Shown here: piece by piece, positions 24,742-32,901 of the stretch
How the letters are laid out: each line of letters opens with the position of its first letter
Position numbering within the stretch: position 1 is the stretch's first letter
NCBI RefSeq assembly: GCF_021922985.1
Contig: NZ_CP040788.1
Span: forward strand, 434,001-498,000
Direction: 5' to 3'
DNA from: Clavibacter michiganensis subsp. tessellarius
GTDB lineage: Bacteria > Actinomycetota > Actinomycetes > Actinomycetales > Microbacteriaceae
DNA: 64,000 nt
Position numbers and translations under genes: made by a program
Notes under the pieces: model-generated
What the model saw: the letters and a program-made list of their open reading frames with translations, nothing else
The model's database searches: none
Told to the model about the DNA's origin: nothing

Positions 24742-25733
24742 GCGACGGATCCGGCGTCGGTGGACGCGGGCGCAGCCGGGGCCGCCTCCTCGTCGGGCAG
24801 GCGCAGCGGCGGCACCGCGGCCTCGATGTCGGTGCGGCTCGGCTCCAGCCACGGCGGCAGGCGGAGGCTGCGGCCGAGCTCGAGCAGCGGCTCGTCGATG
24901 TCGAAGCCGGGGGTGTCCGTCGCGATCTCGAACAGCACGCCGCCGGGCTCGCGGAAGTAGATGGAGGTGAAGTACTGCCGGTCGAGGATCTGCGTCACCT
25001 GGTGCCCGCGGTCCACCAGCTCGTCGCGCCACGCCTGCTGGCGGGCGCGGTCGGGCACGCGGAACGCCACGTGGTGCACGGTGCCGCCGGCGGTCAGGCC
25101 CTGCTGCGCGGACGGCTCGGCCACGACGTCGACGATCGCGCCCGGGCCGCCCGCGCCCGCCGCGAAGCGGAACCGGCCGTCGCGCTCGTCCACGAGCCGG
25201 AGCCCGAGGTCGTCGGTGAGGACGGATGCGGTGCCGGCCGGATCCCGCACGGTGAGCACCGAGGAGTGCTGGCCGCGGATCGCGTGCTCGGCGGGGACGT
25301 CGGCCGAGTCCCACGGGTCGCGCGGGTCGACGACGGAGGACGCGACGAGGTCGATCTGCAGCCCGTCGGGGTCCCGGAGGGAGAGGCGCTCTTCGGCGGA
25401 TCCGGTGTTCGTCACGGACGCGGCGACGCCGAGCCCGCGCAGGTGCTCGGTCCACCACCCGAGGCTGCCGGCCGGCACGGAGAACGCGGTCGTCGTGGAC
25501 TGGCCCGCGCCGACGCGGCCCGCGGGCACGCCCTGCCACGGGAAGAACGTGAGGAGGGATCCGGGCCGGCCCTCGGTGTCGCCGTAGTAGAGGTGGTAGC
25601 TGCCGGGGCTGTCGAAGTTCACGGTGCGCTTCACGAGCCGGAGGCCCATGGCGCGCACGTAGAAGTCGACGTTCCGCTGCGGGTCGCCTCCGATGGCGGT
25701 CACGTGGTGCAGTCCCTGGGTGCTGGCGGTCAT
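24738..25733 (-). CDS. ring-cleaving dioxygenase of the glyoxalase (VOC) superfamily, MhqO-like
   Basis: The 331-residue protein has two VOC half-barrels. The first starts LHHVTAIGGDPQRNVDFYV, the second at about 155 with IRGQHSSVLTVRDP and later GTVHHVAFRVPD and YFREPGGVLFEIATD. These carry the His/Glu metal ligands of extradiol-type dioxygenases such as Bacillus MhqO, linked to resistance to quinone and hydroquinone stress. AGGAGCGCCTC precedes the ATG at 25733. It is first in the pair with the MhqD-like hydrolase. An inverted repeat 38 bases upstream may be its operator. Confidence 0.9.
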   Translation of the reverse strand: MTASTQGLHHVTAIGGDPQRNVDFYVRAMGLRLVKRTVNFDSPGSYHLYYGDTEGRPGSLLTFFPWQGVPAGRVGAGQSTTTAFSVPAGSLGWWTEHLRGLGVAASVTNTGSAEERLSLRDPDGLQIDLVASSVVDPRDPWDSADVPAEHAIRGQHSSVLTVRDPAGTASVLTDDLGLRLVDERDGRFRFAAGAGGPGAIVDVVAEPSAQQGLTAGGTVHHVAFRVPDRARQQAWRDELVDRGHQVTQILDRQYFTSIYFREPGGVLFEIATDTPGFDIDEPLLELGRSLRLPPWLEPSRTDIEAAVPPLRLPDEEAAPAAPASTDAGSVA

Positions 25734-25770
25734 GAGGCGCTCCTTCCGCGCGGCCCGGTCGGGCCATGTC

Positions 25771-25784
25771 CATGCAAACGCATG
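25771..25784. promoter_or_regulatory. inverted repeat CATGC-AAAC-GCATG, candidate operator
   Basis: Five-base perfect arms around a four-base spacer, 38 bases before the dioxygenase start. AT-rich for this genome. A MarR- or TetR-type repressor is plausible, but none is encoded next to it. Confidence 0.4.
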
Positions 25785-25819
25785 AGATGGCGGATCATTC
25801 CCGTTCGGCGGACGCGGCG

Positions 25820-26380
25820 TCAGCCCTCGTGCTCGCGCGCCAGCTCGCTACGGATCGTCGCCTCGTAGGCCGTGCGGTCGAACGCGAACTCCAGCACGCG
25901 GTCCGCGCCCATCGAGGCCCACGGCTCCACCACGCGCTGCGTCTCCGTCTCCGACTTCTGCTCCTCGGCGCGCCGGCGGCCGAGGCCGAGGAGACGCCGC
26001 GTCCGTCTGGGGGGCCGAGGCGTGCTGGAGGTCCACATCCCGTCGGGCCACTCGAATCGGAGACCCCGCCACAGGACCCGGTCGTCGTCGAGGACGAGGT
26101 CGGCGGCGTGGAAGCCGCAATAGGGGTCGCCGCAGCTGCTGCAGGAGAGGATCGCGATGCGCCCCTCCGGCAGGTCGTCGACGAGGGATGGTCCCTCGCC
26201 CAGCAGCGAGCGGAGGTACGCCGCTCGGTCGAAGACCGGGGCGCATTGCGCGCCCGGCGTGGTGACGACCGCGATGACCGCGTCGGCATCCACGCCGTCG
26301 AGCGTCATCGTCCGCGGGTGCGCGGGCTCGCGGCCCTCGTCGATCGAGTCGATGAAGTCGAGGCGGCTGAGGGTGGTCAT
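25820..26380 (-). CDS. hypothetical protein with CxxCxxxxC motif
   Basis: A 186-residue soluble protein that I do not assign to a family. Near residue 80 it has SCSSCGDPYCGFHAADL, three closely spaced cysteines plus a histidine that could bind zinc or an iron-sulfur centre. A basic RPPRRTRRLLGLGRRRAEEQ region follows near 130, then FAFDRTAYEATIRSELA at the end. FDRAAYLRSLL in the middle echoes FDRTAYEATI near the end. The ATG at 26380 is the only reasonable start; CACCAT lies 6 nt upstream with no Shine-Dalgarno. It is leftward like its neighbours, but 87 bases separate it from the dioxygenase gene. Confidence 0.7.
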   Translation of the reverse strand: MTTLSRLDFIDSIDEGREPAHPRTMTLDGVDADAVIAVVTTPGAQCAPVFDRAAYLRSLLGEGPSLVDDLPEGRIAILSCSSCGDPYCGFHAADLVLDDDRVLWRGLRFEWPDGMWTSSTPRPPRRTRRLLGLGRRRAEEQKSETETQRVVEPWASMGADRVLEFAFDRTAYEATIRSELAREHEG

Positions 26381-26448
26381 GCGCTCATGGTGCCATCGGG
26401 GCGGCGCGCCCCGTCCGGCCCCGCCACGCAGCTCGTGCGCGCCGCGCC

Positions 26449-26889
26449 TCAGCCCCCGACGGCCCGCCGCACCAGCTCCGCCACGCGCTCCTCGTTCGCG
26501 GGATCCACCGCGGTCAGCGCGTACGACGTCGGCCACATGGTGCCCTCGTCGAGGCGCGCCGGATCCTGGAAGCCGAGCGTCGAGTACCGGGTGCCGAACT
26601 TCGAGCCCGGCTGGAAGAAGACGACGGGCTTGCCGTCGGCGTCGGCGTAGGCCGGGAAGCCGTACCAGGTCTTGGGGGAGAGGCCCGGCGCGTGCGCGAG
26701 CACCAGCCCGTGCAGCCACTCGGCGATCGCGCGCTCCTCGGGCGGCATCGCGGCGAACGCGTCGAGCACGCTCTGGAGCGCGGCGGCCTGCTTGTCGGCG
26801 GCCTTCTGCGCCTTCGCCTCCTCGCGCAGCTCCTTCGCGCGCTGCTTCATCGCCGCGCGCTCGTCCGCCGAGAATCCGCTGTCGGTCAT
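26449..26889 (-). CDS. DUF1801/YdhG-like iron chaperone family protein
   Basis: A 146-residue protein. A charged helix (KQRAKELREEAKAQKAADKQ) occupies residues 14-45, followed by the YdhG/DUF1801-type domain: AIAEWLHGLVLAHAPGL, TWYGFPAYADADGKPVVFFQ, YSTLGF and MWPTSYAL. Members resemble frataxin-like or Fra10Ac-type folds and one Bacillus relative was described as an iron chaperone, but function is mostly unproven. AGGGAGCGGAC before the ATG is a usable ribosome site. No operon partner. Confidence 0.78.
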   Translation of the reverse strand: MTDSGFSADERAAMKQRAKELREEAKAQKAADKQAAALQSVLDAFAAMPPEERAIAEWLHGLVLAHAPGLSPKTWYGFPAYADADGKPVVFFQPGSKFGTRYSTLGFQDPARLDEGTMWPTSYALTAVDPANEERVAELVRRAVGG

Positions 26890-26981
26890 GTCCGCTCCCT
26901 GCCTGGTGGTGTGACTGGAGCGTGGCAGGCGGCGGGCGAGCCGACAAGCGCCCGGCGGATCCGCACCCCGGTCGGACGGCG

Positions 26982-26987
26982 TACCGT
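26982..26987 (+). promoter_or_regulatory. -10 hexamer of leaderless 89-residue protein gene
   Basis: TACCGT, six bases, then the ATG at 26994. Confidence 0.6.
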
Positions 26988-26993
26988 CGTCCC

Positions 26994-27263
26994 ATGAGCA
27001 CCCACGAGCAGGACCAGCCCATCATGGACGGCGCCGGCGAGGCCACCGCGGACGAGAAGCGCGCCGGGCTCGCCGAGCAGGTCGCCTACGACCACCGCGA
27101 CAGCGGATCCGACGCGATGGCCGCCGACCTCGAGCGCCGCATCGAGGACGCCGGGCTCGGCGACGGCCCGGCCGACCCCGCCGCCACGCAGGCGACCTCC
27201 ACGGGCCGCGACGGCATCGATGGCGAGGCCGACGCCGAGGTCGACGGGCCCCACCCCGCCTGA
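26994..27263 (+). CDS. small acidic hypothetical protein
   Basis: An 89-residue, strongly acidic, Ala/Asp/Gly-rich protein without hydrophobic segments. Its middle contains EKRAGLAEQVAYDHRDSGSD and AADLERRIEDAGL, likely short helices; the ends look disordered. I know no function. The TACCGT hexamer 6 nt before the ATG and the strong terminator 17 bases after the stop both support a real single-gene unit. Confidence 0.7.
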   Translation: MSTHEQDQPIMDGAGEATADEKRAGLAEQVAYDHRDSGSDAMAADLERRIEDAGLGDGPADPAATQATSTGRDGIDGEADAEVDGPHPA

Positions 27264-27280
27264 TCCGACCGACACGCCCG

Positions 27281-27315
27281 CGAGGAGCCGCCCGGAATGG
27301 CCGGGCGGCTCCTCG
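27281..27315 (+). terminator. strong hairpin after the 89-residue protein gene
   Basis: A perfect 15-bp stem (27281-27295 with 27301-27315) and a five-base loop, followed by TCGTT. It also lies only 15 bases before the next start codon. Confidence 0.8.
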
Positions 27316-27330
27316 TCGTTGGGGCAGGGG

Positions 27331-28461
27331 ATGACCGAGAACCGAGAGACCCCCGCCCGCACGTCCGCCGCTCCCGCATCGCCCCGATCCGACGGCACCG
27401 GCCGCACGGCCCTCGTCGTCGGCGCCACCGGCATCAGCGGATCCGCCCTGGTCGACCAGCTCACCGCCGAGGGCTGGGACGTCCTCGCCCTCAGCCGCCG
27501 CGCCGGCGCCGACCGCCCGGGCGTCCGCTGGATCAGCGCCGACCTCCGCTCCGCCGACGACCTCCGCCGCGTCCTCGCGCCCGAGCAGCCGACCCACGTG
27601 TTCTTCACGGCGTGGTCGCGCCAGGCCACCGAGCAGGAGAACATCGACGTCAACGGCGGCATGGTGCGCGACCTCCTCGCCGCCCTCGACGGCGCGCCCG
27701 TCGAGCACACGGCGCTCGTCACCGGCCTCAAGCACTACCTCGGCCCGTTCGAGGCGTACGGCCAGGGCACGATGCCCGACACCCCCTTCCACGAGGAGGA
27801 GGAGCGCCTCGACGCCCCGAACTTCTACTACGCGCAGGAGGACGAGCTCTTCGCCGCCGCCTCGCGCCAGGGCTTCGCGTGGTCGGTGCACCGCTCGCAC
27901 ACCGTCATCGGCCACGCGGTCGGCAACCAGATGAACATGGGCCTGACCCTCGCGGTCTACGGATCCCTCTGCCGCGACCTCGGCCTGCCCTTCGTCTTCC
28001 CGGGCAGCGAGACGCAGTGGAACGGCCTCACCGACGTGACCGACGCGACCGTGCTCGCCGACCAGATGATCTGGGCCGCCACCCACGAGGCCGGCCGCGA
28101 CGAGGCGTTCAACGTCGTCAACGGCGACGTCTTCCGCTGGCGCTGGATGTGGCCGCGCCTCGCCGCGTACTTCGGCGTCGAGCCCGTCGGCTTCGAGGAC
28201 GCGCCGCGGCCGCTGGAGCAGCAGATGGCGGGCTACGAGGACGAGTGGGCGCGCATCGCCCGCGAGGCGGGTCTCGCGGAGTCCGACCTGGGCCGCATCG
28301 CCTCCTGGTGGCACACCGACGCCGACCTCGGCCGCGACATCGAGGTCGTCACCGACATCAGCAAGAGCCGGCTCGCCGGGTTCCAGACCCACCACCGCAC
28401 GCTCGACAGCTTCCTCGGGCTGTTCGAGCGGTATCGCGCGGAGGGGCTCATCCCGCGCTGA
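27331..28461 (+). CDS. PRISE-type short-chain dehydrogenase (enone reductase-like)
   Basis: A 376-residue extended SDR. After about 25 disordered residues comes LVVGATGISGSALVDQL, the NAD(P)-binding glycine motif. It carries the PRISE signature: TGLKHYLGPFE with the lysine, and NFYYAQEDEL with the tyrosine, plus WSVHRSHTVIGH. PRISE enzymes (plant progesterone 5-beta-reductase, iridoid synthase and bacterial relatives) reduce activated carbon-carbon double bonds with NADPH. The true bacterial substrate is unknown. The ATG at 27331 follows GGGGCAGGGG closely, a poor ribosome site. It overlaps the convergent DUF418 gene by 14 bases. Confidence 0.88.
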   Translation: MTENRETPARTSAAPASPRSDGTGRTALVVGATGISGSALVDQLTAEGWDVLALSRRAGADRPGVRWISADLRSADDLRRVLAPEQPTHVFFTAWSRQATEQENIDVNGGMVRDLLAALDGAPVEHTALVTGLKHYLGPFEAYGQGTMPDTPFHEEEERLDAPNFYYAQEDELFAAASRQGFAWSVHRSHTVIGHAVGNQMNMGLTLAVYGSLCRDLGLPFVFPGSETQWNGLTDVTDATVLADQMIWAATHEAGRDEAFNVVNGDVFRWRWMWPRLAAYFGVEPVGFEDAPRPLEQQMAGYEDEWARIAREAGLAESDLGRIASWWHTDADLGRDIEVVTDISKSRLAGFQTHHRTLDSFLGLFERYRAEGLIPR

Positions 28462-29692
28462 TCGGCGTGCCCGGTCCGGTCGGGGTCGGCCGGGCCGGCG
28501 CCCGCCCGTAGGCGAGGCGTCGGATCGCCCGCTCGGCCGGACCGGCGAGCCCGCGCCGCTCCATCGCGACGGCCACCGCGACCGTGACGAGCCACACCCC
28601 GATCGCCACGAGGGCGATCCGCGCCGTCCCCGCGCCCACCCCGAGGCCGAGCGACCACGGTTCGAGCAGGATGGCGAAGAGCGCCGACTGCAGCAGGTAG
28701 CAGGTCATCGACCGGCGGCCCACGGCGACGAGCGCGCGGAGGACCGGCCCGGGTGCCGGATCCCCACGGCGGGCCCGCCCCGCGACCGCCCAGCCGACGA
28801 CGCCCAGCAGCCCGAGGGCGCCGGCGACGCCGGTGGCGCCGTGCAGCACGCCGAGCAGGTACAGGGCCACGGGGTCCGCGTCGAACGCGCCGACCGTCGC
28901 GAGCACGAGCGGCAGCGCGCCGAGCACGCTGACGGGCATGCCGACGAGCGCGAGCCGACGGAGGAGGGGCAGGTGCGCCACCGGATCCTCGAGCACCCGA
29001 CGGCGGCCGAGGAGGATCCCGATCGCGGCGAGCGGCACGAGCGCGCCGACCGAGACGGGCGTCGAGACGAGGATCGCCGCCAGCGCGATCGCGCGGCCCG
29101 CGAGGTCGCCGAGGAACGTGCCGCCGCCGCCGAGCAGCGAGCCGGCCCCCGCGTCGACCGCGAGCCCGTCCGCCCCGGCGACGATGAGGAAGACGATCGC
29201 CGGCGCCCACACGAGCACGCGGAAGACGCGGTCGCTGGCCCGGTACAGGGCCGCGAGCGCGAGCCCGAGGATCCCGTAGCTCAACAGGATGTCGCCCTCG
29301 AACAGCAGCACCACGTGCAGGGCACCGAAGACCATGAGCCACGCGCTCCGGCGGAGGAGCAGCCGACGGGCGCGGGGTCCGTCGACGCCCGCGGCCGCCT
29401 GGCGCCGCAGGATCACCGCGAAGCCGTACGCGAACAGCATCGTGAACAGCGGGAACGCGCGGTTGTCGACGAGCGTGCCCACGAGCGCATCGGCGACGTG
29501 GTCGAGCGCGGAGCCGTCCGTCGGGCGGGCGAGAGGGCCCATCGGCCGGTCGGCGATGAAGTAGACGGAGTTGGCGAGAGCGATGCCGAGCAGCGCGATC
29601 CCGCGGAGCAGGTCGGGCGCGAGGCTGCGCTCCGCCACGGGCGTCGGGCCGGCATGGGCGACGGGCGCGGGGGATCCGGGGAGCGAGGTCAC
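28448..29692 (-). CDS. DUF418 family membrane protein
   Basis: A 414-residue protein with about ten membrane segments. The opening LAPDLLRGIALLGIALANS and PLFTMLFAYGFAVILRRQ are typical for DUF418/YeiB-like proteins, and the C-terminal half has RSMTCYLLQSALFAILL, which defines DUF418. Function is unknown; relatives are linked to acyltransferase-3-like transporters. The GTG at 29692 is used: CAGGCT lies exactly 6 nt upstream, with no Shine-Dalgarno, the leaderless pattern. An upstream ATG 22 codons earlier would add an Arg/Pro-rich tail. Confidence 0.85.
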   Translation of the reverse strand: MTSLPGSPAPVAHAGPTPVAERSLAPDLLRGIALLGIALANSVYFIADRPMGPLARPTDGSALDHVADALVGTLVDNRAFPLFTMLFAYGFAVILRRQAAAGVDGPRARRLLLRRSAWLMVFGALHVVLLFEGDILLSYGILGLALAALYRASDRVFRVLVWAPAIVFLIVAGADGLAVDAGAGSLLGGGGTFLGDLAGRAIALAAILVSTPVSVGALVPLAAIGILLGRRRVLEDPVAHLPLLRRLALVGMPVSVLGALPLVLATVGAFDADPVALYLLGVLHGATGVAGALGLLGVVGWAVAGRARRGDPAPGPVLRALVAVGRRSMTCYLLQSALFAILLEPWSLGLGVGAGTARIALVAIGVWLVTVAVAVAMERRGLAGPAERAIRRLAYGRAPARPTPTGPGTPISAG

Positions 29693-29832
29693 GGGTCCAG
29701 CCTGCCCGGTGCGGACACGCGGCGCCTCCAACGGGCGGGGGACCGCGCGTGGCGGCATCCACCGATCGGCCGATGCCGCGGATCGACCGCTCGGCCGTTC
29801 CGCTCGGACCCGGCGCGCGCGAGGCTGGACCC

Positions 29833-30750
29833 ATGACCACAGCAGCCGTCGAGGAGCACGTCAGCGTGCGCGACCTCGCCAAGTCCTACGGCACGACCGA
29901 GGCCCTCCGGGGCGTCACCTTCGACATCCACCGCGGCGAGACCTTCGCGCTCCTCGGGCCGAACGGCGCGGGGAAGTCCACGACCATCGAGATCCTCGAG
30001 GGGTACCGGCTCCGCACGGGCGGATCCGCGACCGTGCTCGGCGTGGATCCCGCCACCGGCGGCCGCGCCTGGCGCGCCCGCATCGGCATGGTGCTCCAGT
30101 CGAGCTCGGAGAGCGGCGCCATGACCGTCCGCGAGCAGGTCGCGCACTTCGCCCGGATGTACCCGCGGCCGCGCGACGTCGACGCGACCATCGCGGCCGT
30201 CGGCCTCACCGAGAAGGCCGGCACCCTGCTGCGCGCTCTCTCGGGCGGCCAGCGGCGGCGCGTGGACGTGGCCCTCGGGATCATCGGCCGCCCCGAGCTG
30301 CTGTTCCTCGACGAGCCGACGACCGGCTTCGACCCGGAGGCCCGGCACCGGTTCTGGGACCTCGTGCGCGAGCTGAAGGCGGAGGGCACGACGATCCTCC
30401 TCACCACGCACTACCTCGACGAGGCCGCGCAGCTCGGCGACCGGGCCGCGGTGATCGCGGGCGGCGAGCTGGTGGCGATCGGCCGGCTCGACGAGATCGG
30501 GGGAGAGGAGGCGCGGATCCCGCGGGTGCTCTGGCGCGACGACGCCGGACCGCACGAGGAGCGCACGCGGGAGCCCGCGGCGTTCGTGTCGCGCCTGGCC
30601 GCCGCGACGGGGGGCGGCGAGCCGCGCGACCTGCGCATCGTCCGCCCGAGCCTCGAGGACGTGTACCTCGGGCTGCTCGCGGAGGCCGGGACCACGGACG
30701 ACGCCGTGGCCTCCGCCGCCCCGGCGTCCGCCGAGGAGGTGGCGGCATGA
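29833..30750 (+). CDS. ABC transporter ATP-binding protein (exporter type)
   Basis: A 305-residue ATPase with Walker A GPNGAGKST, Q-loop in MVLQSSSE, signature LSGGQRRRVDVA, Walker B LLFLDEPTTGFD and the H-loop TTHYLDEA, followed by a C-terminal extension. The arrangement is that of DrrA-like drug or lipid exporters. It overlaps the permease gene as ATGA, and a histidine kinase/response regulator pair follows, an association typical of exporters for cell-envelope-active compounds. GAGGCT lies 6 nt before the ATG, weakly leaderless. Confidence 0.93.
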   Translation: MTTAAVEEHVSVRDLAKSYGTTEALRGVTFDIHRGETFALLGPNGAGKSTTIEILEGYRLRTGGSATVLGVDPATGGRAWRARIGMVLQSSSESGAMTVREQVAHFARMYPRPRDVDATIAAVGLTEKAGTLLRALSGGQRRRVDVALGIIGRPELLFLDEPTTGFDPEARHRFWDLVRELKAEGTTILLTTHYLDEAAQLGDRAAVIAGGELVAIGRLDEIGGEEARIPRVLWRDDAGPHEERTREPAAFVSRLAAATGGGEPRDLRIVRPSLEDVYLGLLAEAGTTDDAVASAAPASAEEVAA

Positions 30751-31616
30751 CCGCCGTCCGCCCCGCGCGTCCCGTCGCGGACCGCGACCGCGCCCTCGCC
30801 CTCCCCGGCGTGCTCCCGCTCGGGATCCACCGGATCCGCTACGAGGTGCGCCGCTACTTCCGGCAGACCGACACGATCATCTTCACGTTCCTGTTCCCGG
30901 TCATCATGCTGTCGATCTTCTCGGTCGCCTTCGGCTCGTCGGGCAACCTCGGCACGGCGCCCGACGGGTCCGGCGGCGTCAGCGCCGCGGCGTACTACCT
31001 GCCGGGCATGATCGCGGCGGGCATCCTCCTCTCGGGCGTGCAGAACCTCGCGGTCGACATCGCGATGGAGCGCAGCGACGGCACGCTCAAGCGGCTCGCC
31101 GGATCCCCGCTGCCCGTGCTCTCGTACTTCATCGGCAAGGGCGGCCAGGTGGTCGTCACGTCCCTGCTCCAGATGGTCGTGCTGCTCCTCGTCGCCCGGT
31201 TCGCGTTCGGGGTGGAGCTGCCGACCGCCGCCGGCCGCTGGCTGACGTTCGCGTGGGTGTACGCGCTCGGGATCACGTCCTCGGCCGTGCTCGGCATCGC
31301 GCTCAGCCGCATCCCGCGCTCGGGCGCCTCGGCCACGGCCGTCATCACGCCCATCGTGCTGGTGCTCCAGTTCATCAGCGGCGTCTACCTGGCCTTCACG
31401 ATGCTGCCCACCTGGCTGCAGGACGTCGCCAGCTTCCTGCCGCTGAAGTGGATGGCCCAGGGCATGCGCTCCGTGTTCCTGCCGGAGGCGCTCGCCGCGA
31501 GCGAGCGCGGCGGCACGTGGGACCTCGCCGGGGTGGTGGTCGTGCTCGCGCTCTGGCTGGTCGGCGGCACGATCGCGGCGGCGGCGACCTTCCGCTGGAT
31601 CCGCCGGGACTCGTGA
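30747..31616 (+). CDS. ABC-2 type permease
   Basis: A 289-residue membrane protein with six predicted segments, starting with FLFPVIMLSIFSVAFG and ending VVVVLALWLVGGTIAA. The region MERSDGTLKRLAGSPLPVLSY is the coupling segment of ABC-2 (DrrB-like) permeases, and FLPLKWMAQGMRSVF is also typical. It pairs with the ATPase whose stop it overlaps by four bases. Likely exports a hydrophobic compound; substrate unknown. Confidence 0.92.
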   Translation: MTAVRPARPVADRDRALALPGVLPLGIHRIRYEVRRYFRQTDTIIFTFLFPVIMLSIFSVAFGSSGNLGTAPDGSGGVSAAAYYLPGMIAAGILLSGVQNLAVDIAMERSDGTLKRLAGSPLPVLSYFIGKGGQVVVTSLLQMVVLLLVARFAFGVELPTAAGRWLTFAWVYALGITSSAVLGIALSRIPRSGASATAVITPIVLVLQFISGVYLAFTMLPTWLQDVASFLPLKWMAQGMRSVFLPEALAASERGGTWDLAGVVVVLALWLVGGTIAAAATFRWIRRDS

Positions 31617-31653
31617 GCGTGCGCGCCGGGTCGACGCCTGCCAGGCTCGGGGC

Positions 31654-32901
31654 ATGATCCCCACCCGCTGGGTGCACGTCGCCTACGCGGTGAACCTGGC
31701 GCTCCTCGTCGCGCTCGCCGTCACCGGCCTCGACGACCCGGCGCCCGCGCTCGCCGCGGTCGCGGCCATGGCGGCGCTGTACCTGCTGATCGGCCGCCGG
31801 GCGCTCGAGGCCTCGGCGGCCGCGGTCGGCGGGGAGGCCCCGGTCCCCGCGGCCGTGCTGTTCCTCGTGCTCGTGATCCCGACGGCCACCTGGGGCGTCG
31901 CGACCCTCTCGTCGTTCGCGGTCGTGCAGTGCGTGCTGTGCCCGCTGGTCTGGATGCTGCTGCCGCGGATCCGCGACGCCGTCGTCGGCACGCTCGTGCT
32001 CACCGTGACCGTCGCCGTCGGGTTCGTCGTCGGCTTCGGCGACCTGCCCGGCGCCCTCCCGACCATGGCCGTGTCGCAGGGGCTCAGCCTCGCCGGCAGC
32101 ATCGCGCTCGGCCTCTGGATCAGCCGCATCGCCGACCTCAGCCGCGAGCGCCTGGAGCTGCTCGACGGGCTCCGGGCCGCGCAGGCGCGGGTCGAGGAGC
32201 TGGGGCGCGTGGCCGGCGCGGCCCGCGAGCGCGAGCGGCTGTCGGCCGACATCCACGACACGGTCGCGCAGGACCTCACGGGCGTCGTGATGCTCGCCCA
32301 GCGCGGCCGGCGCGAGCTCCGCGGCGCCGACCCCGCCGCCGTCGAGGCGACCCTCGCGCTCCTCGAGGACAGCGCCCGCGACGCCCTCACCCAGACCCGC
32401 GCCATCGTGGCCGCCACCGCGCCCGTCGAGCTGACGGACGGCCTCGCGGCGGCGCTCGCCCGCATGGGCGCGCGCCTGGAGCGCGAGACGGGCACCCCGG
32501 TGTCGGTGCGGGCCGATGCCGGCGCGGACCCCGTCGACCGCGACGCCGAGGTCGTCCTCCTCCGCTGCGCCCAGGAGGGCCTCGCGAACGTGCGCCGCCA
32601 CGCGTCCCCCTCCGCCGTGGAGCTGGGGCTCGCGCGGGAGGGCGGCGACCTGGTGCTCGTGATCCGCGACGACGGCCGCGGGTTCGACCCGGCGCGGGCG
32701 TCCGACGGCTACGGGCTCGCCGGCATGCGGCGCCGCCTGGACACCGCGGCGGGGCGCCTCGACGTCGCGAGCGGGCCGGACGGGACCGTGCTCACGGCGC
32801 GGATCCCCGCGCACGCGGAGGCGGCCGTCGCGGATCCCGTCGCGCCCGCCGCCGCGCCCGCCGCTCCCGCCTCCTCGACCACCGAGGCGGCGCGCGCGTG
32901 A
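31654..32901 (+). CDS. NarL-type sensor histidine kinase
   Basis: A 415-residue kinase. About five membrane segments span residues 10-145, then a short coiled coil (RERLELLDGLRAAQARVEEL), a HisKA_3 dimerisation domain with the phospho-acceptor His201 in ADIHDTVAQDL, and a HATPase domain with a VRRHASPSAVELG N-box region and DDGRGFD. There is no extracellular sensor domain, as in intramembrane-sensing kinases. Its stop overlaps the response regulator start as GTGA. It follows the ABC-2 exporter by 37 bases and likely regulates it. CAGGCT 6 nt before the ATG hints at its own leaderless transcript. Confidence 0.92.
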   Translation: MIPTRWVHVAYAVNLALLVALAVTGLDDPAPALAAVAAMAALYLLIGRRALEASAAAVGGEAPVPAAVLFLVLVIPTATWGVATLSSFAVVQCVLCPLVWMLLPRIRDAVVGTLVLTVTVAVGFVVGFGDLPGALPTMAVSQGLSLAGSIALGLWISRIADLSRERLELLDGLRAAQARVEELGRVAGAARERERLSADIHDTVAQDLTGVVMLAQRGRRELRGADPAAVEATLALLEDSARDALTQTRAIVAATAPVELTDGLAAALARMGARLERETGTPVSVRADAGADPVDRDAEVVLLRCAQEGLANVRRHASPSAVELGLAREGGDLVLVIRDDGRGFDPARASDGYGLAGMRRRLDTAAGRLDVASGPDGTVLTARIPAHAEAAVADPVAPAAAPAAPASSTTEAARA

